From Nocardioides sp. TF02-7 (lineage in GTDB: Bacteria > Actinomycetota > Actinomycetes > Propionibacteriales > Nocardioidaceae), in assembly GCF_022437945.1 (NCBI RefSeq), contig NZ_CP092535.1, positions 1,364,001 through 1,428,000 on the forward strand: 64,000 nucleotides of DNA, read 5' to 3'. Positions 1 to 7,461 of this stretch are shown piece after piece. The position numbers and the translations under genes were made by a program. Numbering within the stretch: position 1 is the stretch's first letter; each line of letters opens with the position of its first letter. Below the pieces are notes generated by a model, which saw only the letters and a program-made list of their open reading frames with translations, did no database searches and was not told where the DNA came from.

Positions 1-1
1 C

Positions 2-274
2 CTCGAGCTCACCACCGAGGACATGGGCCAGCACGACGACGCGACCGAGGGCCCGGAGTCCGCGGTGCTCGCCAGCCTCACCAACGAGATCCTGCTCGAG
101 GCCCTCACCCGGCTCCCCAACGAGCAGAAGGACTGCCTGGTCATGCGGTTCCTGCAGGGGCTGAGCATCGCCGAGACCGCCAAGAGCCTGGGCCGCAGCG
201 AGGGCGCGATCAAGCAGCTCCAGCTGCGCGGCGTCCGCAACCTGGCGAAGCTGATGCCGGAGGGCGTGCGATGA
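2..274 (+). CDS. ECF RNA polymerase sigma factor, C-terminal part (BldN-like)
   Basis: The gene enters from the left edge, so only about 90 residues are visible. They form sigma region 4: a helix ending LTRLPNEQKDCLVMRF, then a helix-turn-helix (LSIAETAKSLGRSEGAIKQLQ) that would read the -35 element. The pattern of acidic linker, region 4 and a short basic tail is that of ECF sigma factors. A DUF5667 membrane protein follows, as with BldN and its neighbour in Streptomyces, so a BldN-type developmental sigma factor is the likeliest identity (inference). The stop TGA overlaps the ATG of a small open frame (ATGA at 271-274), suggesting translational coupling downstream. Confidence 0.85.
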   Translation, partial: LELTTEDMGQHDDATEGPESAVLASLTNEILLEALTRLPNEQKDCLVMRFLQGLSIAETAKSLGRSEGAIKQLQLRGVRNLAKLMPEGVR

Positions 275-417
275 CCGCCGCCCACCGGACGACCCGGCAG
301 CCGACTCCCGTAACCAACGCTCGCGAGCGGTCGTTGACGGTGTGGGACCGGCCGGAGCTCCACCGCGCCGCCGACCGCGGCAGGCACCGGCAGACCAGAC
401 GAGGACGAGACGCATGA
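271..417 (+). CDS. possible 48-residue coupled small ORF
   Basis: An open frame of 48 codons exactly fills the gap between the sigma factor and the DUF5667 gene. Its ATG overlaps the sigma stop (ATGA, 271-274) and its TGA overlaps the next gene's ATG (ATGA, 414-417). The product would be very basic (about a quarter Arg) with no recognised domain. The same DNA contains the palindrome GCTCGCGAGC flanked by CAAC and GTTG (318-339), so it could instead be a regulatory spacer. No homolog is recognised. GC-rich DNA gives chance open frames, so the support is only the double overlap. Confidence 0.3.
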   Translation: MTAAHRTTRQPTPVTNARERSLTVWDRPELHRAADRGRHRQTRRGRDA

Positions 418-1639
418 CGGGGGGTTTCGTGAGCAAGCGACGCGCCGACGAGTTCGACGCGCTGCTGTCGACCCCCGCCGCGGAACGCGACGAGGCCGCG
501 GCGGCGGCGTACGCCGACCTGCTCGAGGTCGTCGGCTCCCTGCGGTCGGCTCCCCCGGTCGAGGCCCGGCCCGAGTTCGTCGCCGACCTGCGCTCCCGCC
601 TGGTGGTGGCCGCGGCCCGGCAGCCGTCGACCCGCCCGGTCGACGCCGCCACCGTGGCCCGCCTCACGCCCCGCCAGCGTCGCGGGTCCCGCGAGCGCCG
701 GCTCGCGGCCGTGCTCGGCGGGTTCGCCGTCGTGGCCGCGTCCGGCTCGATGGCGATGGCGTCCCAGGCGGCCCTGCCCGGCGACGTGCTCTACCCCGTC
801 AAGCGCGCGATCGAGAACGCGCAGACCAACGTCCAGTCCAGCGACGCCGAACGGGCCGAGACGCTGCTGGCCCACGCCGAGCGCCGGCTGCAGGAGGTCG
901 AGGAGCTCAGCGCCCGCGGCGACGACGCGAACGCCGACGAGATCGCCGCGACGCTCGAGGACTTCGGCGAGCACGCCCACCAGGCGGCCGAGCTGGCGAT
1001 CGACGACTACACCGAGACCGGCGAGCAGGCCGGTGTCGACCGGCTGCGGACGTTCACCGGCACCAGCATGGGCGAGCTCGACGCGCTCGGCGACCGGATC
1101 CCGGCCGACGCCCGCCCGGCGCTGATCACCGCCGCGCAGACGGTGCGCAACGCCGACGACGCGGCGTTCAACGCCTGCCCGACGTGCGGTGACGGCGCGG
1201 TGACGGAGCTGCCGGAGTTCGCCGCCAGCGTCACGGCCCTGCCCTCCACCCTGCTCGGCCTCGAGACCACCAGCGACTCCACCGTCGCGCCCGCCCCCCG
1301 ACTTCATCGCCCAGGTCGAGGAGAAGGCCGGTCAGGTCGACCGCGACGGCGGCTCGTCGACGTCGGCGCCGGACACCTCGCCCCCCCACCACCACCGACG
1401 AGACGGCGCAGCCGCCCCAGCAGCAGCCGCCGGCGCAGCAGCCCGGCGACACCACCGACCCCAGCGGCCCCGGCGCACCCACCACCCCCGACAACCCGAT
1501 CAAGGTGATCGAGGACAAGCTGCGCGACACCCTCGGCGGCAAGCCGTCGAAGGAGCACCCGCCGCGAACGCTGCAGGAGACCACCTCCGGCCTGGTCACC
1601 GGCCTGGTCGGCCTCGTCGACGGACTGCTCAGCCCCTGA
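414..1639 (+). CDS. DUF5667 membrane protein, putative anti-sigma partner (two frameshifts)
   Basis: About 408 residues once two breaks are repaired, near 1296 (CCCCCC run) and 1382 (CCCCCCC run). Residues 1-95 are cytoplasmic and Arg/Asp-rich. A membrane segment (LAAVLGGFAVVAASGSMAMA) lies near residues 100-120 and is followed directly by the DUF5667 signature LPGDVLYPVKRAIENAQ. Next come a helical region, two cysteines in CPTCG, a Pro/Gln/Thr-rich linker, and a C-terminal amphipathic end. DUF5667 proteins sit beside ECF sigma factors in many actinobacteria. Membrane sequestration of the upstream sigma factor is inference. The ATG at 414 overlaps the preceding small frame. Confidence 0.75.
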
Positions 1640-1690
1640 CGGCGGCTCGGTCCCGGGCGCCCGTCGCGGCGGTCGCGGGGGTGCGGACGG

Positions 1691-1773
1691 CGTGAGGTTT
1701 CCCCGGCCGACCGGGGAAACCTCAACATGTCGGGCAAAGCAATGCCGGACAAGTGGAGGTTTTGCCCGTCACG
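1691..1773 (+). repeat. 83-bp double-hairpin interspersed element, copy 1
   Basis: It starts CGTGAGG and ends GTCACG, giving short inverted ends. Element positions 4-33 form a perfect hairpin with 13-bp arms (GAGGTTTCCCCGG / CCGGGGAAACCTC) and a 4-nt CCGA loop. Positions 30-69 form a second, imperfect hairpin that shares the CCTC of the first. It is identical base for base to the copies at 1857 and 28145. It carries no open frame of its own. Confidence 0.9.
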
Positions 1774-1856
1774 TCCGCGCGCCGACCCGGACCGACCGGC
1801 CCTGTGGCTCGTCGACCTCGGGTCGCGATTCGCGGTCGAGGCGGGGGTGCGGACGG

Positions 1857-1939
1857 CGTGAGGTTTCCCCGGCCGACCGGGGAAACCTCAACATGTCGGG
1901 CAAAGCAATGCCGGACAAGTGGAGGTTTTGCCCGTCACG
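1857..1939 (+). repeat. 83-bp double-hairpin interspersed element, copy 2
   Basis: Identical to copy 1 and in the same orientation, 166 bp downstream. The flanks are also duplicated, so this pair arose by local tandem duplication rather than by two independent insertions. Confidence 0.9.
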
Positions 1940-2054
1940 TCCGCCCGCCGACCCGGACCGACCGGCCCTGAGGCCGCCGTCCACCGCCGACCACCCCGAC
2001 CGCGCCGATCAGCTCGACCACGCCGACCACCGTCGACCACACCGGCGGCCCGGC

Positions 2055-3228
2055 TCAGCGGAAGACCGACTGGCGCTGCACGAGCAGGCTGTAGAGCGTC
2101 TGCTGGATCGTCTCGCGCACCTGGTCGGTGACGTCGAAGACCAGCATCGGGTCGTCGGCCGCGCCCTCGTCGTACTCGTCGGTGCGGATCGGCTCGCCGA
2201 ACTCCAGCAGCCACTTCGACGGCAGCGGCACCATGCCGAGCGGGCCGAGCCAGGGGAACAGCGGCGTGATCGGGATGTAGGGCACGCCGAGCAGCCGGGC
2301 GAGCGAGGGCACGTTGCCGACGAGGGGATAGATCTCCCTCCGCACCCACGACCGACAGCGGGACGATCGGTACGCCGGTGCGGATCGCGGCCGACACGAA
2401 GCCGCCCCGGCCGAAGCGCTGCAGCTTGTAGCGCTCGGAGTAGGGCTTGCCGATGCCCTTGAAGCCCTCCGGCCACACGCCGGCGAGCTCGCCGTTGCGC
2501 AGCATCCGCTCGGCGTCCTCGTGGCAGGCGAGGGTGGCGCCGCCCTTGCGCGCGACGGTGCCGACGAACGGCAGGCGGAACACCAGGTCGGCGCCGAGGG
2601 GACGCAGGAACCGGCCGGTGTGGTCGTGCACCGAGACCATCGTCATCAGCCCGTCGACCGGCACCGTGCCCGAGTGGTTGGAGACCACGAGCGCACCACC
2701 CTCGGCGGGGATGTTGTCGGCGCCGCGCACCTCGATCCGGAACCACTTGCTCGCGATCGGCCGCAGCGCCGCGAGGAAGAACCGCTCGGTGATCTCGCGG
2801 TCGAAGCCGTATTCATCGACCTCGTAGTCGCCGGTCACCCGCCGCCGCAGCAAGGCGAGGAACCGTGCCAGCTTGGGCTCCCACTGCTCCCCGAACACCT
2901 CGCGGGCGGCCAGCTGCAGCGCCTCGAGCCAGTCGCCGACCGGGATGCCCTGCGGCTCCCGGACCTCCGCACGGGGTACGGCGGCCGTCCCGGCCGGCTG
3001 CCCGGCCGCCTCAGCCGGCTGCCCGGCCGGCACGGCCTGCTCCTCGGCTGGCTCCCCCGTCGCGGCGTCGGAGGTCTCGCCGGCGGGCTCGTCGGCCGCC
3101 GGGTCCGGCCGGGCGGCGCCGCGCCGTGCGTTCGGCGCCAGGCTGCGGGCGGCTGCCGACGGGCGGGTGCCGGTGCCGCGGCCGGGGCGGCCGCGGGTGC
3201 CGATCGGGATGATCTCCGCGTCACCCAT
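2055..3228 (-). CDS. lysophospholipid acyltransferase family protein (frameshift)
   Basis: Glycerophospholipid acyltransferase-type enzyme of about 390 residues, acting at the membrane inner face. A disordered Ala/Pro/Gly-rich N-terminus (1-110) precedes the PlsC-like domain. The catalytic block is NHSGTVPVDG (NHx4-5D), followed by the second motif GVWPEGFKGIG and the hydrophobic VPIVPLSVVGAE. The frame breaks near 2337 in a GAGGGAG run; the downstream part resumes with IYPLVGNVPSLAR and ends at 2055. The start overlaps the epimerase stop by 8 nt, so the two are co-translated. The arrangement matches M. tuberculosis Rv0501-Rv0502 as I recall it. Substrate unknown. Confidence 0.85.
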
Positions 3229-4285
3229 CGCGACCTCCGCCGACGGCCACCGGTCGGCTGCCGGACCGCTCGGGCCCGGGCTCCGGCAGGTGCTCGGCGA
3301 CCGCGGCGAGGAGCCGGTCGGCGTGGCCGCCGGTCGGTGGCAGCGTCGCCGCGAACTCGGCGACCGCCGCGGCGGTGGAGTACGCCGGCTCGAACCCGAG
3401 CCGGGTGCGCATCCGGGTGGTGTCGACCCCGCGACCGAAGGTGAGGAACGCCAGCAGCTCCGGGGACAGGTCGGCGAGCCGGGCCGACCGCAGCGCCGGG
3501 CCGAGCGCGCCGACCGCGAACCCTGGCAGCGACACCGTCGGGCGCTGGAGCCGGCGCAGCGCCTGGGAGAGCACCATCACGCCCTCGCCGGCGACGTTGA
3601 AGGTGCCGGTGACCGGCGTGGTGACGGCGTGCCGCAGCACGCGGGTCAGGTCGCTCTCGTGGAGGAACTGCAGCCGGGGGTCGAACCCGAGGACGGTGGG
3701 GATGACCGGCAGCCGGAGGTACGACGTCAGCGGGCTGACGACCTGCGGGCCGATCACGTTCGCGCACCGCAGCAGGGTCACGGTCACGTCCGGCCGGCGG
3801 CGGGCGAACCCGCGCACGTAGCCCTCGACCTCGGCGACGTCCTTGGCGTAGCCGCTGCGCGCGGGGCGGCGCGGCTCCATCTCCTCGGTGAACATCGCGG
3901 GGTCGCGGCTGCTGGCGCCGTAGACCGTGGTCGTCGACTTCACGACCAGCTGCCGCACCCGCTCGGCCTTCTGGCAGGCGGCGAGCAGCTGCATGGTGCC
4001 GATGACGTTGAGCTCCTTCATCGTGCCCCGCCCGCCGGCGGAGCCGGGGGTGGCGATGACGCTCATGTGGACGACGGTGTCGACCTCCTCCCGGTCGATC
4101 ACCTTGGCGATCACCGGGTTGCGGATGTCGGCCCGCACGAAGTGGACGTCGCCGATGTCGCCGCGCGGCGGCATGACGTCGACGCCGATGACGCGGTCGA
4201 CGCCGGGCTCGGCGGCGAGGGAGCGCGCGCAGGCACGGCCCAGGTCACGGGACACCCCGGTGACCAGCACCGTCCGACCGCTCAT
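3221..4285 (-). CDS. NAD-dependent epimerase/dehydratase (extended SDR, Rv0501-like)
   Basis: 354 residues. An N-terminal Rossmann motif, VLVTGVSRDLGR, binds NAD(P). The acidic IGVDV at the end of strand 2 suggests NAD. Active-site Tyr and Lys are in SGYAKD, with an upstream Ser/Thr in KSTTTVYG. The C-terminal half is the variable substrate domain of sugar-nucleotide epimerases. It lies between bS22 and the acyltransferase and overlaps the latter's start, as in mycobacteria. The substrate cannot be deduced. A proline- and glycine-rich tail (SGSRPVAVGGGRDG) is atypical. Confidence 0.88.
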   Translation of the reverse strand: MSGRTVLVTGVSRDLGRACARSLAAEPGVDRVIGVDVMPPRGDIGDVHFVRADIRNPVIAKVIDREEVDTVVHMSVIATPGSAGGRGTMKELNVIGTMQLLAACQKAERVRQLVVKSTTTVYGASSRDPAMFTEEMEPRRPARSGYAKDVAEVEGYVRGFARRRPDVTVTLLRCANVIGPQVVSPLTSYLRLPVIPTVLGFDPRLQFLHESDLTRVLRHAVTTPVTGTFNVAGEGVMVLSQALRRLQRPTVSLPGFAVGALGPALRSARLADLSPELLAFLTFGRGVDTTRMRTRLGFEPAYSTAAAVAEFAATLPPTGGHADRLLAAVAEHLPEPGPERSGSRPVAVGGGRDG

Positions 4286-4336
4286 CCCCGCTCCCCGACT
4301 CCTGCCGTCGACCAGATCCCGCGCGGGAGGCGTGCG

Positions 4337-4438
4337 CTACTTGCCGAGCTTGCGGCGCTGCACCCGCGTCTTCTTCAGAAGCTTGCGGTGCTTCTTCTTC
4401 GCCATGCGCTTGCGCCGCTTCTTGATGACAGAACCCAC
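4337..4438 (-). CDS. 30S ribosomal protein bS22 (AURKAIP1/COX24 domain)
   Basis: A 33-residue, extremely basic protein with a GTG start: [16 protein letters not shown], then [15 protein letters not shown]. This matches the small actinobacterial ribosomal protein seen in mycobacterial 30S structures (bS22), which belongs to the COX24/AURKAIP1 family. A GGAGAGG Shine-Dalgarno lies just upstream. Its place between the BldC-type regulator and the epimerase is the usual one in actinobacteria. The gene is easily missed because it is so short. Confidence 0.93.
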   Translation of the reverse strand: MGSVIKKRRKRMAKKKHRKLLKKTRVQRRKLGK

Positions 4439-4616
4439 GTGGACCTCTCCAACACACCGGACCGGGGCGGCCCGGTCTTCGACCTTCACGCTCCGGCAGG
4501 TGGCCGGAGGGCAGTGTGCAGCCTATCCGGGCCCGTCACACGGCGTGGAATCGGTGCCCGGGCGCGGGACCGGCCGGACCCGGGCCGGGATCGCGCGCAC
4601 CGGGGCCGGGTCGGGC

Positions 4617-4832
4617 TCAGCCGGCGTTGTAGAAGCTCTTGCGCAGGTACTCGTCGACGTCGTCCTCGTGCACGCGGAACGAGCGGCCGACGCGGACCGC
4701 GGGGAGCTCTCCGTTGTGCACGAGGCGGTAGACCGTCATCTTGGAGACGCGCATCATCGCCGCGACCTCGGCGATGGTGAGGAACTTGGGGTCCGGGCGC
4801 GACTCGGAGCGCTCGTGCGACGTGGGAGTCAT
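4617..4832 (-). CDS. helix-turn-helix DNA-binding protein, BldC/excisionase family
   Basis: 71 residues from the ATG at 4832. That start has a plausible AGAAAG ribosome site 10 nt upstream; the in-frame GTG at 4841 is too close to it. The body is a MerR/Xis-type winged helix: FLTIAEVAAMMRVSKMTVYR (recognition helix), then LVHNGELPAVRVGRSFRVH (wing), then EDDVDEYLRKSFYNAG. It is nearly the sequence of the mycobacterial protein encoded beside proC (Rv0500A, from memory). Likely a transcriptional regulator; target unknown. A TATTCT -10 (minus strand, 4902-4907) lies 70 nt upstream. Confidence 0.9.
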   Translation of the reverse strand: MTPTSHERSESRPDPKFLTIAEVAAMMRVSKMTVYRLVHNGELPAVRVGRSFRVHEDDVDEYLRKSFYNAG

Positions 4833-4901
4833 GACAACCACACTTTCTGGAAGCGCCCGTCACCGCCTTCCCCAGCAGTGATCAGCGGACGCCCTGGCGT
4901 G

Positions 4902-4907
4902 AGAATA
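4902..4907 (-). promoter_or_regulatory. putative -10 (TATTCT) of the BldC-type gene
   Basis: Read on the minus strand, CCCTATTCTCACG lies 70 nt before the ATG. It is the only AT-rich hexamer in this GC-rich gap. No convincing -35 is visible. Confidence 0.35.
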
Positions 4908-5024
4908 GGGCCAGATGTGACTCGTGGGAAGAGATGGACGCCTGCAACTTCCCGCAGCGACGGCGTGTCGACTTGACCCGCGCGGCGGGCCGACGTCCCA
5001 CCCGGCAGATTTTACCTTCTCGGC

Positions 5025-6239
5025 TCACCAGGCGGCCGGGTCGAGCCCGTGCAGGGGGAACACGCTGGTCCGCGTCGCGTGCACCGCCCGGTCGAGCCAG
5101 GTGCCGGGGTCGTAGCCCTCCTCCCACGGGCGGTACGTCGCCCGGGCGCCGTCGGTCATCCGCTGCGGCGCGGGCGCGTCGAAGCGCTCGCGGAGGTAGT
5201 CGCGCCAGCCCGGCGGCACGGGTGAGGCGGGGTCGACCGGGTGCCCCGCGACGACGGCCAGCAGGTGGGTCCAGGCGCGGGGCACGACGCCGAACACGGC
5301 GTACCCGCCGCCCCCGGTCGCGACCCAGCGGCCGCCGGCGACCTCGTGCGCGAGCTCGTGGAGGGCGACGTACGCCGCCCGCTGGCCGTCGACGCTGAGC
5401 GTGAGGTCGGCGAGCGGGTCGTCGGCGTGGGAGTCGCACCCGTGCTGGGTGACCAGGACCTCGGGCGCGAACTCGCGCAGCAGCGGTGGCACGACGGCGT
5501 GGAAGGCCCGCAGCCAGCCGCTGTCGCCGGTGCCCGGCGGGAGCGCGACGTTGACGGCCGACCCGGCAGCACCCTCGCCCCCGGTGTCGTCGGGGAACCC
5601 GGTGCCGGGGAAGAGGAACTGGCCGGACTCGTGCAGCGAGATCGTCAGCACCCGGGGGTCGTCCCAGAAGATCCGCTCGACGCCGTCGCCGTGGTGGACG
5701 TCGACGTCGACGTAGGCGACCCGCTGCGCGCCCCGGTCGAGGAGCCAGCGGATGCCGACCGCGACGTCGTTGTAGATGCAGAAGCCGCTGGCCCGGTCGG
5801 GCATGGCGTGGTGCAGGCCGCCGGTGATGTTGGCGCTGTGGAGGCTCTCGCCGGTCCACACGCGCCGGAACGCCTCGTGGGTGGCGCCGACGACGTGCGC
5901 CGAGGCACGGTGCATGCCCGGGAAGACCGGGTTGTCCTCGGTGCCGAGGCCGCGGTCCTCCGCGACCCGCCCGGGCTGCTCCCCGACCCGCACGACGGCC
6001 TCGATCAGGGCGGGTTCGTGCACGGTGGCGATCAGGTCGTCGGTCGCGATCGGCGCGTCCACCACCTCGAGGTGGTCGAGCACCCCGGCCTCCTCGGCCA
6101 GCCGCATCGTCAGGTCCACCCGCAGGGGCGACATCGGGTGGCGGGGCCCGAAGTCGTAGGCGCCGAGCGTCCGGTCGAACACCACGCTCGCCGGCCCCGG
6201 GCAGCGGGCAGCCGAGCCCGTGGTGCCGGCCGTCGTCAT
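5025..6239 (-). CDS. AcuC-like histone deacetylase family protein
   Basis: 404 residues of the class I/II deacetylase fold. Zn-binding and catalytic signatures: DVDVHHGDGVE, then LTISLHESGQFLFPGTG, and GGGGYAVFGVVPRAW near the C-terminus. The N-terminus has the usual FDRTLGAYDFGPRHPMSPLR. Such enzymes deacetylate acetyl-lysine in proteins such as acetyl-CoA synthetase, or small acetylated amines; which applies here cannot be told. The ATG at 6239 is preceded by TACGGT at 6 nt on the minus strand with no Shine-Dalgarno, pointing to a leaderless mRNA. It is divergent from trpS. Confidence 0.9.
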   Translation of the reverse strand: MTTAGTTGSAARCPGPASVVFDRTLGAYDFGPRHPMSPLRVDLTMRLAEEAGVLDHLEVVDAPIATDDLIATVHEPALIEAVVRVGEQPGRVAEDRGLGTEDNPVFPGMHRASAHVVGATHEAFRRVWTGESLHSANITGGLHHAMPDRASGFCIYNDVAVGIRWLLDRGAQRVAYVDVDVHHGDGVERIFWDDPRVLTISLHESGQFLFPGTGFPDDTGGEGAAGSAVNVALPPGTGDSGWLRAFHAVVPPLLREFAPEVLVTQHGCDSHADDPLADLTLSVDGQRAAYVALHELAHEVAGGRWVATGGGGYAVFGVVPRAWTHLLAVVAGHPVDPASPVPPGWRDYLRERFDAPAPQRMTDGARATYRPWEEGYDPGTWLDRAVHATRTSVFPLHGLDPAAW

Positions 6240-6245
6240 GCAGGG

Positions 6246-6251
6246 ACCGTA
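6246..6251 (-). promoter_or_regulatory. -10 TACGGT of the acuC-like gene (leaderless)
   Basis: On the minus strand TACGGT is followed by 6 nt and the ATG at 6239. Transcription should start at or next to the start codon. There is no Shine-Dalgarno. Confidence 0.55.
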
Positions 6252-6279
6252 CCCGGCGGCGCTGTGGGATGATCGTCGG

Positions 6280-6318
6280 GTGCTGAGCAGTCGTACGACG
6301 TCGTGGTGGCCCGCCTGA
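6280..6318 (+). CDS. trp leader peptide MLSSRTTSWWPA
   Basis: A 12-codon frame beginning GTG at 6280 and ending TGA at 6316-6318, with two adjacent TGG codons (6304-6309). Tandem rare Trp codons in a tiny frame 144 nt ahead of trpS, followed by mutually exclusive hairpins, are the hallmark of ribosome-mediated attenuation. A GATGAT hexamer lies 6 nt before the GTG, so the leader itself may be translated leaderless. Confidence 0.8.
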   Translation: MLSSRTTSWWPA

Positions 6319-6378
6319 GCGGCGGCCACCCTTCCAGCACACCCATCCGACGGCCGCCCACGGGCGGCCGTTCGTCGT
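6305..6378 (+). promoter_or_regulatory. tryptophan attenuator of trpS
   Basis: Segment 1 (6305-6315, covering the Trp codons) pairs with segment 2 (6321-6330). Segment 2 (GGCGGCC, 6321-6327) can alternatively pair with segment 3 (GGCCGCC, 6352-6358). Segment 3 (ACGGCCGCCC, 6350-6359) pairs perfectly over 10 bp with segment 4 (GGGCGGCCGT, 6362-6371), followed by TCGTCGT, giving the terminator. When charged tRNA-Trp is low, a ribosome stalled on the TGG pair would free segment 2 to block the terminator. The mechanism is inferred from the geometry. A comparable system is published for an auxiliary trpS in Streptomyces coelicolor. Confidence 0.8.
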
Positions 6379-6423
6379 ACCCGGCCTGGTCGTCCGTGGG
6401 CTCACTCATCGAGGAGCGGACCC

Positions 6424-7389
6424 ATGACCACCACCCGACGACTCTCGCTGCTGACCCCGAGCGGCCGGCTGACCCTCGGCAACCTTCTCGGGGCGCTGCG
6501 ACCGATGGCCGCCGCACAGGACGGGGCGGACTGCTTCTACGGCATCTCCGACCTGCACGCGCTCACCACACCGCGCGCGCCCGACACGCTGCGGGCGGCG
6601 GTCCGCGAGCAGGCCACGCTGCTGCTGGCGGCGGGCCTGGACCGGAGCACGCTCTTCGTGCAGAGCCAGGTGCCCGCCCACGCCCAGCTGGGCTACCTGC
6701 TCGAGTGCGTGGCGACCACGGGCGAGCTGGGTCGGATGATCCAGTTCAAGGAGAAGGCGCGGCAGGGTGCGTCGGTGCGGGCCTCGCTGTTCACCTACCC
6801 GGTCCTGATGGCCGCCGACATCCTGCTCTACCGCACCGAGCAGGTGCCGGTCGGCGACGACCAGCGGCAGCACGTGGAGCTCGCCCGCGACCTGGCGCTG
6901 CGGTTCAACGGCACCTACGGGCCGGTGTTCACCGTGCCCGAGGTGACCGTCCCCCCGGCCGGCGCACGGGTGATGGACCTGGCCGACCCGGCCCGGAAGA
7001 TGTCGAAGTCCGGCGCCGACGCCGGGGTGATCGCCCTTCTCGACCCGCCCGACGTGGTGCGCCGCAAGGTCGCCCGCGCCGTCACCGACTCCGACACCGG
7101 TGCCGGCGCCGTCCGGCGCGACCGCGACGCGAAGCCCGGTGTCACCAACCTGCTGGAGATCCTCGAGGCGTGCGGCGGCTCGGCCGACGGCATCACCACC
7201 TACGGCGCGCTCAAGAAGGCGGTGACCGACGCGGTCGTCGCCGAGCTCGAGCCGCTGCAGCAGCGGTACGCCGAGCTCTCCGCCGACCCCGCCCACGTCG
7301 CGGCCGTCTACGCCGAGGGCGCCCGGCGCTGCCGCGAGGTCACGGAGCCCGTCCTGGCCGCCGCCCAGGCCGCGGTCGGTCTCGGCTGA
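6424..7389 (+). CDS. trpS: tryptophanyl-tRNA synthetase
   Basis: 321 residues, a compact class I synthetase that charges tRNA-Trp. The signature KMSKS is in ARKMSKSGADAG (about residue 193). The HIGH-equivalent block reads SGRLTLGNLLGAL: the usual first His of HxGN is Thr17. This variant, plus the attenuator, suggests an inducible TrpRS of the auxiliary type (inference). Other family motifs are YPVLMAADILLYRTEQVPVGDDQ and VFTVPEV. A GAGGAG ribosome site sits 8 nt before the ATG at 6424. No frameshift. Confidence 0.95.
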   Translation: MTTTRRLSLLTPSGRLTLGNLLGALRPMAAAQDGADCFYGISDLHALTTPRAPDTLRAAVREQATLLLAAGLDRSTLFVQSQVPAHAQLGYLLECVATTGELGRMIQFKEKARQGASVRASLFTYPVLMAADILLYRTEQVPVGDDQRQHVELARDLALRFNGTYGPVFTVPEVTVPPAGARVMDLADPARKMSKSGADAGVIALLDPPDVVRRKVARAVTDSDTGAGAVRRDRDAKPGVTNLLEILEACGGSADGITTYGALKKAVTDAVVAELEPLQQRYAELSADPAHVAAVYAEGARRCREVTEPVLAAAQAAVGLG

Positions 7390-7413
7390 GCGACCACGGT
7401 CGGCCGTGCCGCC

Positions 7414-7443
7414 CTGCCGCCCGCGGTCGACCGCGGGCGGCAG
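7414..7443. terminator. bidirectional terminator between trpS and the giant surface-protein gene
   Basis: A perfect inverted repeat with 14-bp arms, CTGCCGCCCGCGGT / ACCGCGGGCGGCAG, around a 2-nt centre (so a 4-nt loop). It lies 24 nt after the trpS stop and 18 nt from the stop of the convergent gene. No T-tract, as is common in actinobacteria. Confidence 0.75.
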
Positions 7444-7461
7444 GGGGCAGCAGGGGATGCC

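Larger units (their letters stand above)
1677..1970 (+). repeat. tandem 166-bp duplication carrying two 83-bp elements
   Basis: The 415 bases between the DUF5667 stop (1639) and the acyltransferase end (2055) hold a near-perfect direct duplication with a 166-bp period. Each unit carries one complete 83-bp palindromic element plus related flanks (GGGGGTGCGGACGG before, GACCCGGACCGACCGGCCCTG after). Short open frames that cross it are created by the repeat and are not treated as genes. Nothing else is recognised here except a GC-rich tail, 1971-2054. Confidence 0.9.

Noticed and set aside
1692..1971. Short protein-like frames beginning [25 protein letters not shown] sequence (three places)
   Set aside because: They are translations of the 83-bp element and recur only because the DNA repeats; no upstream signals.
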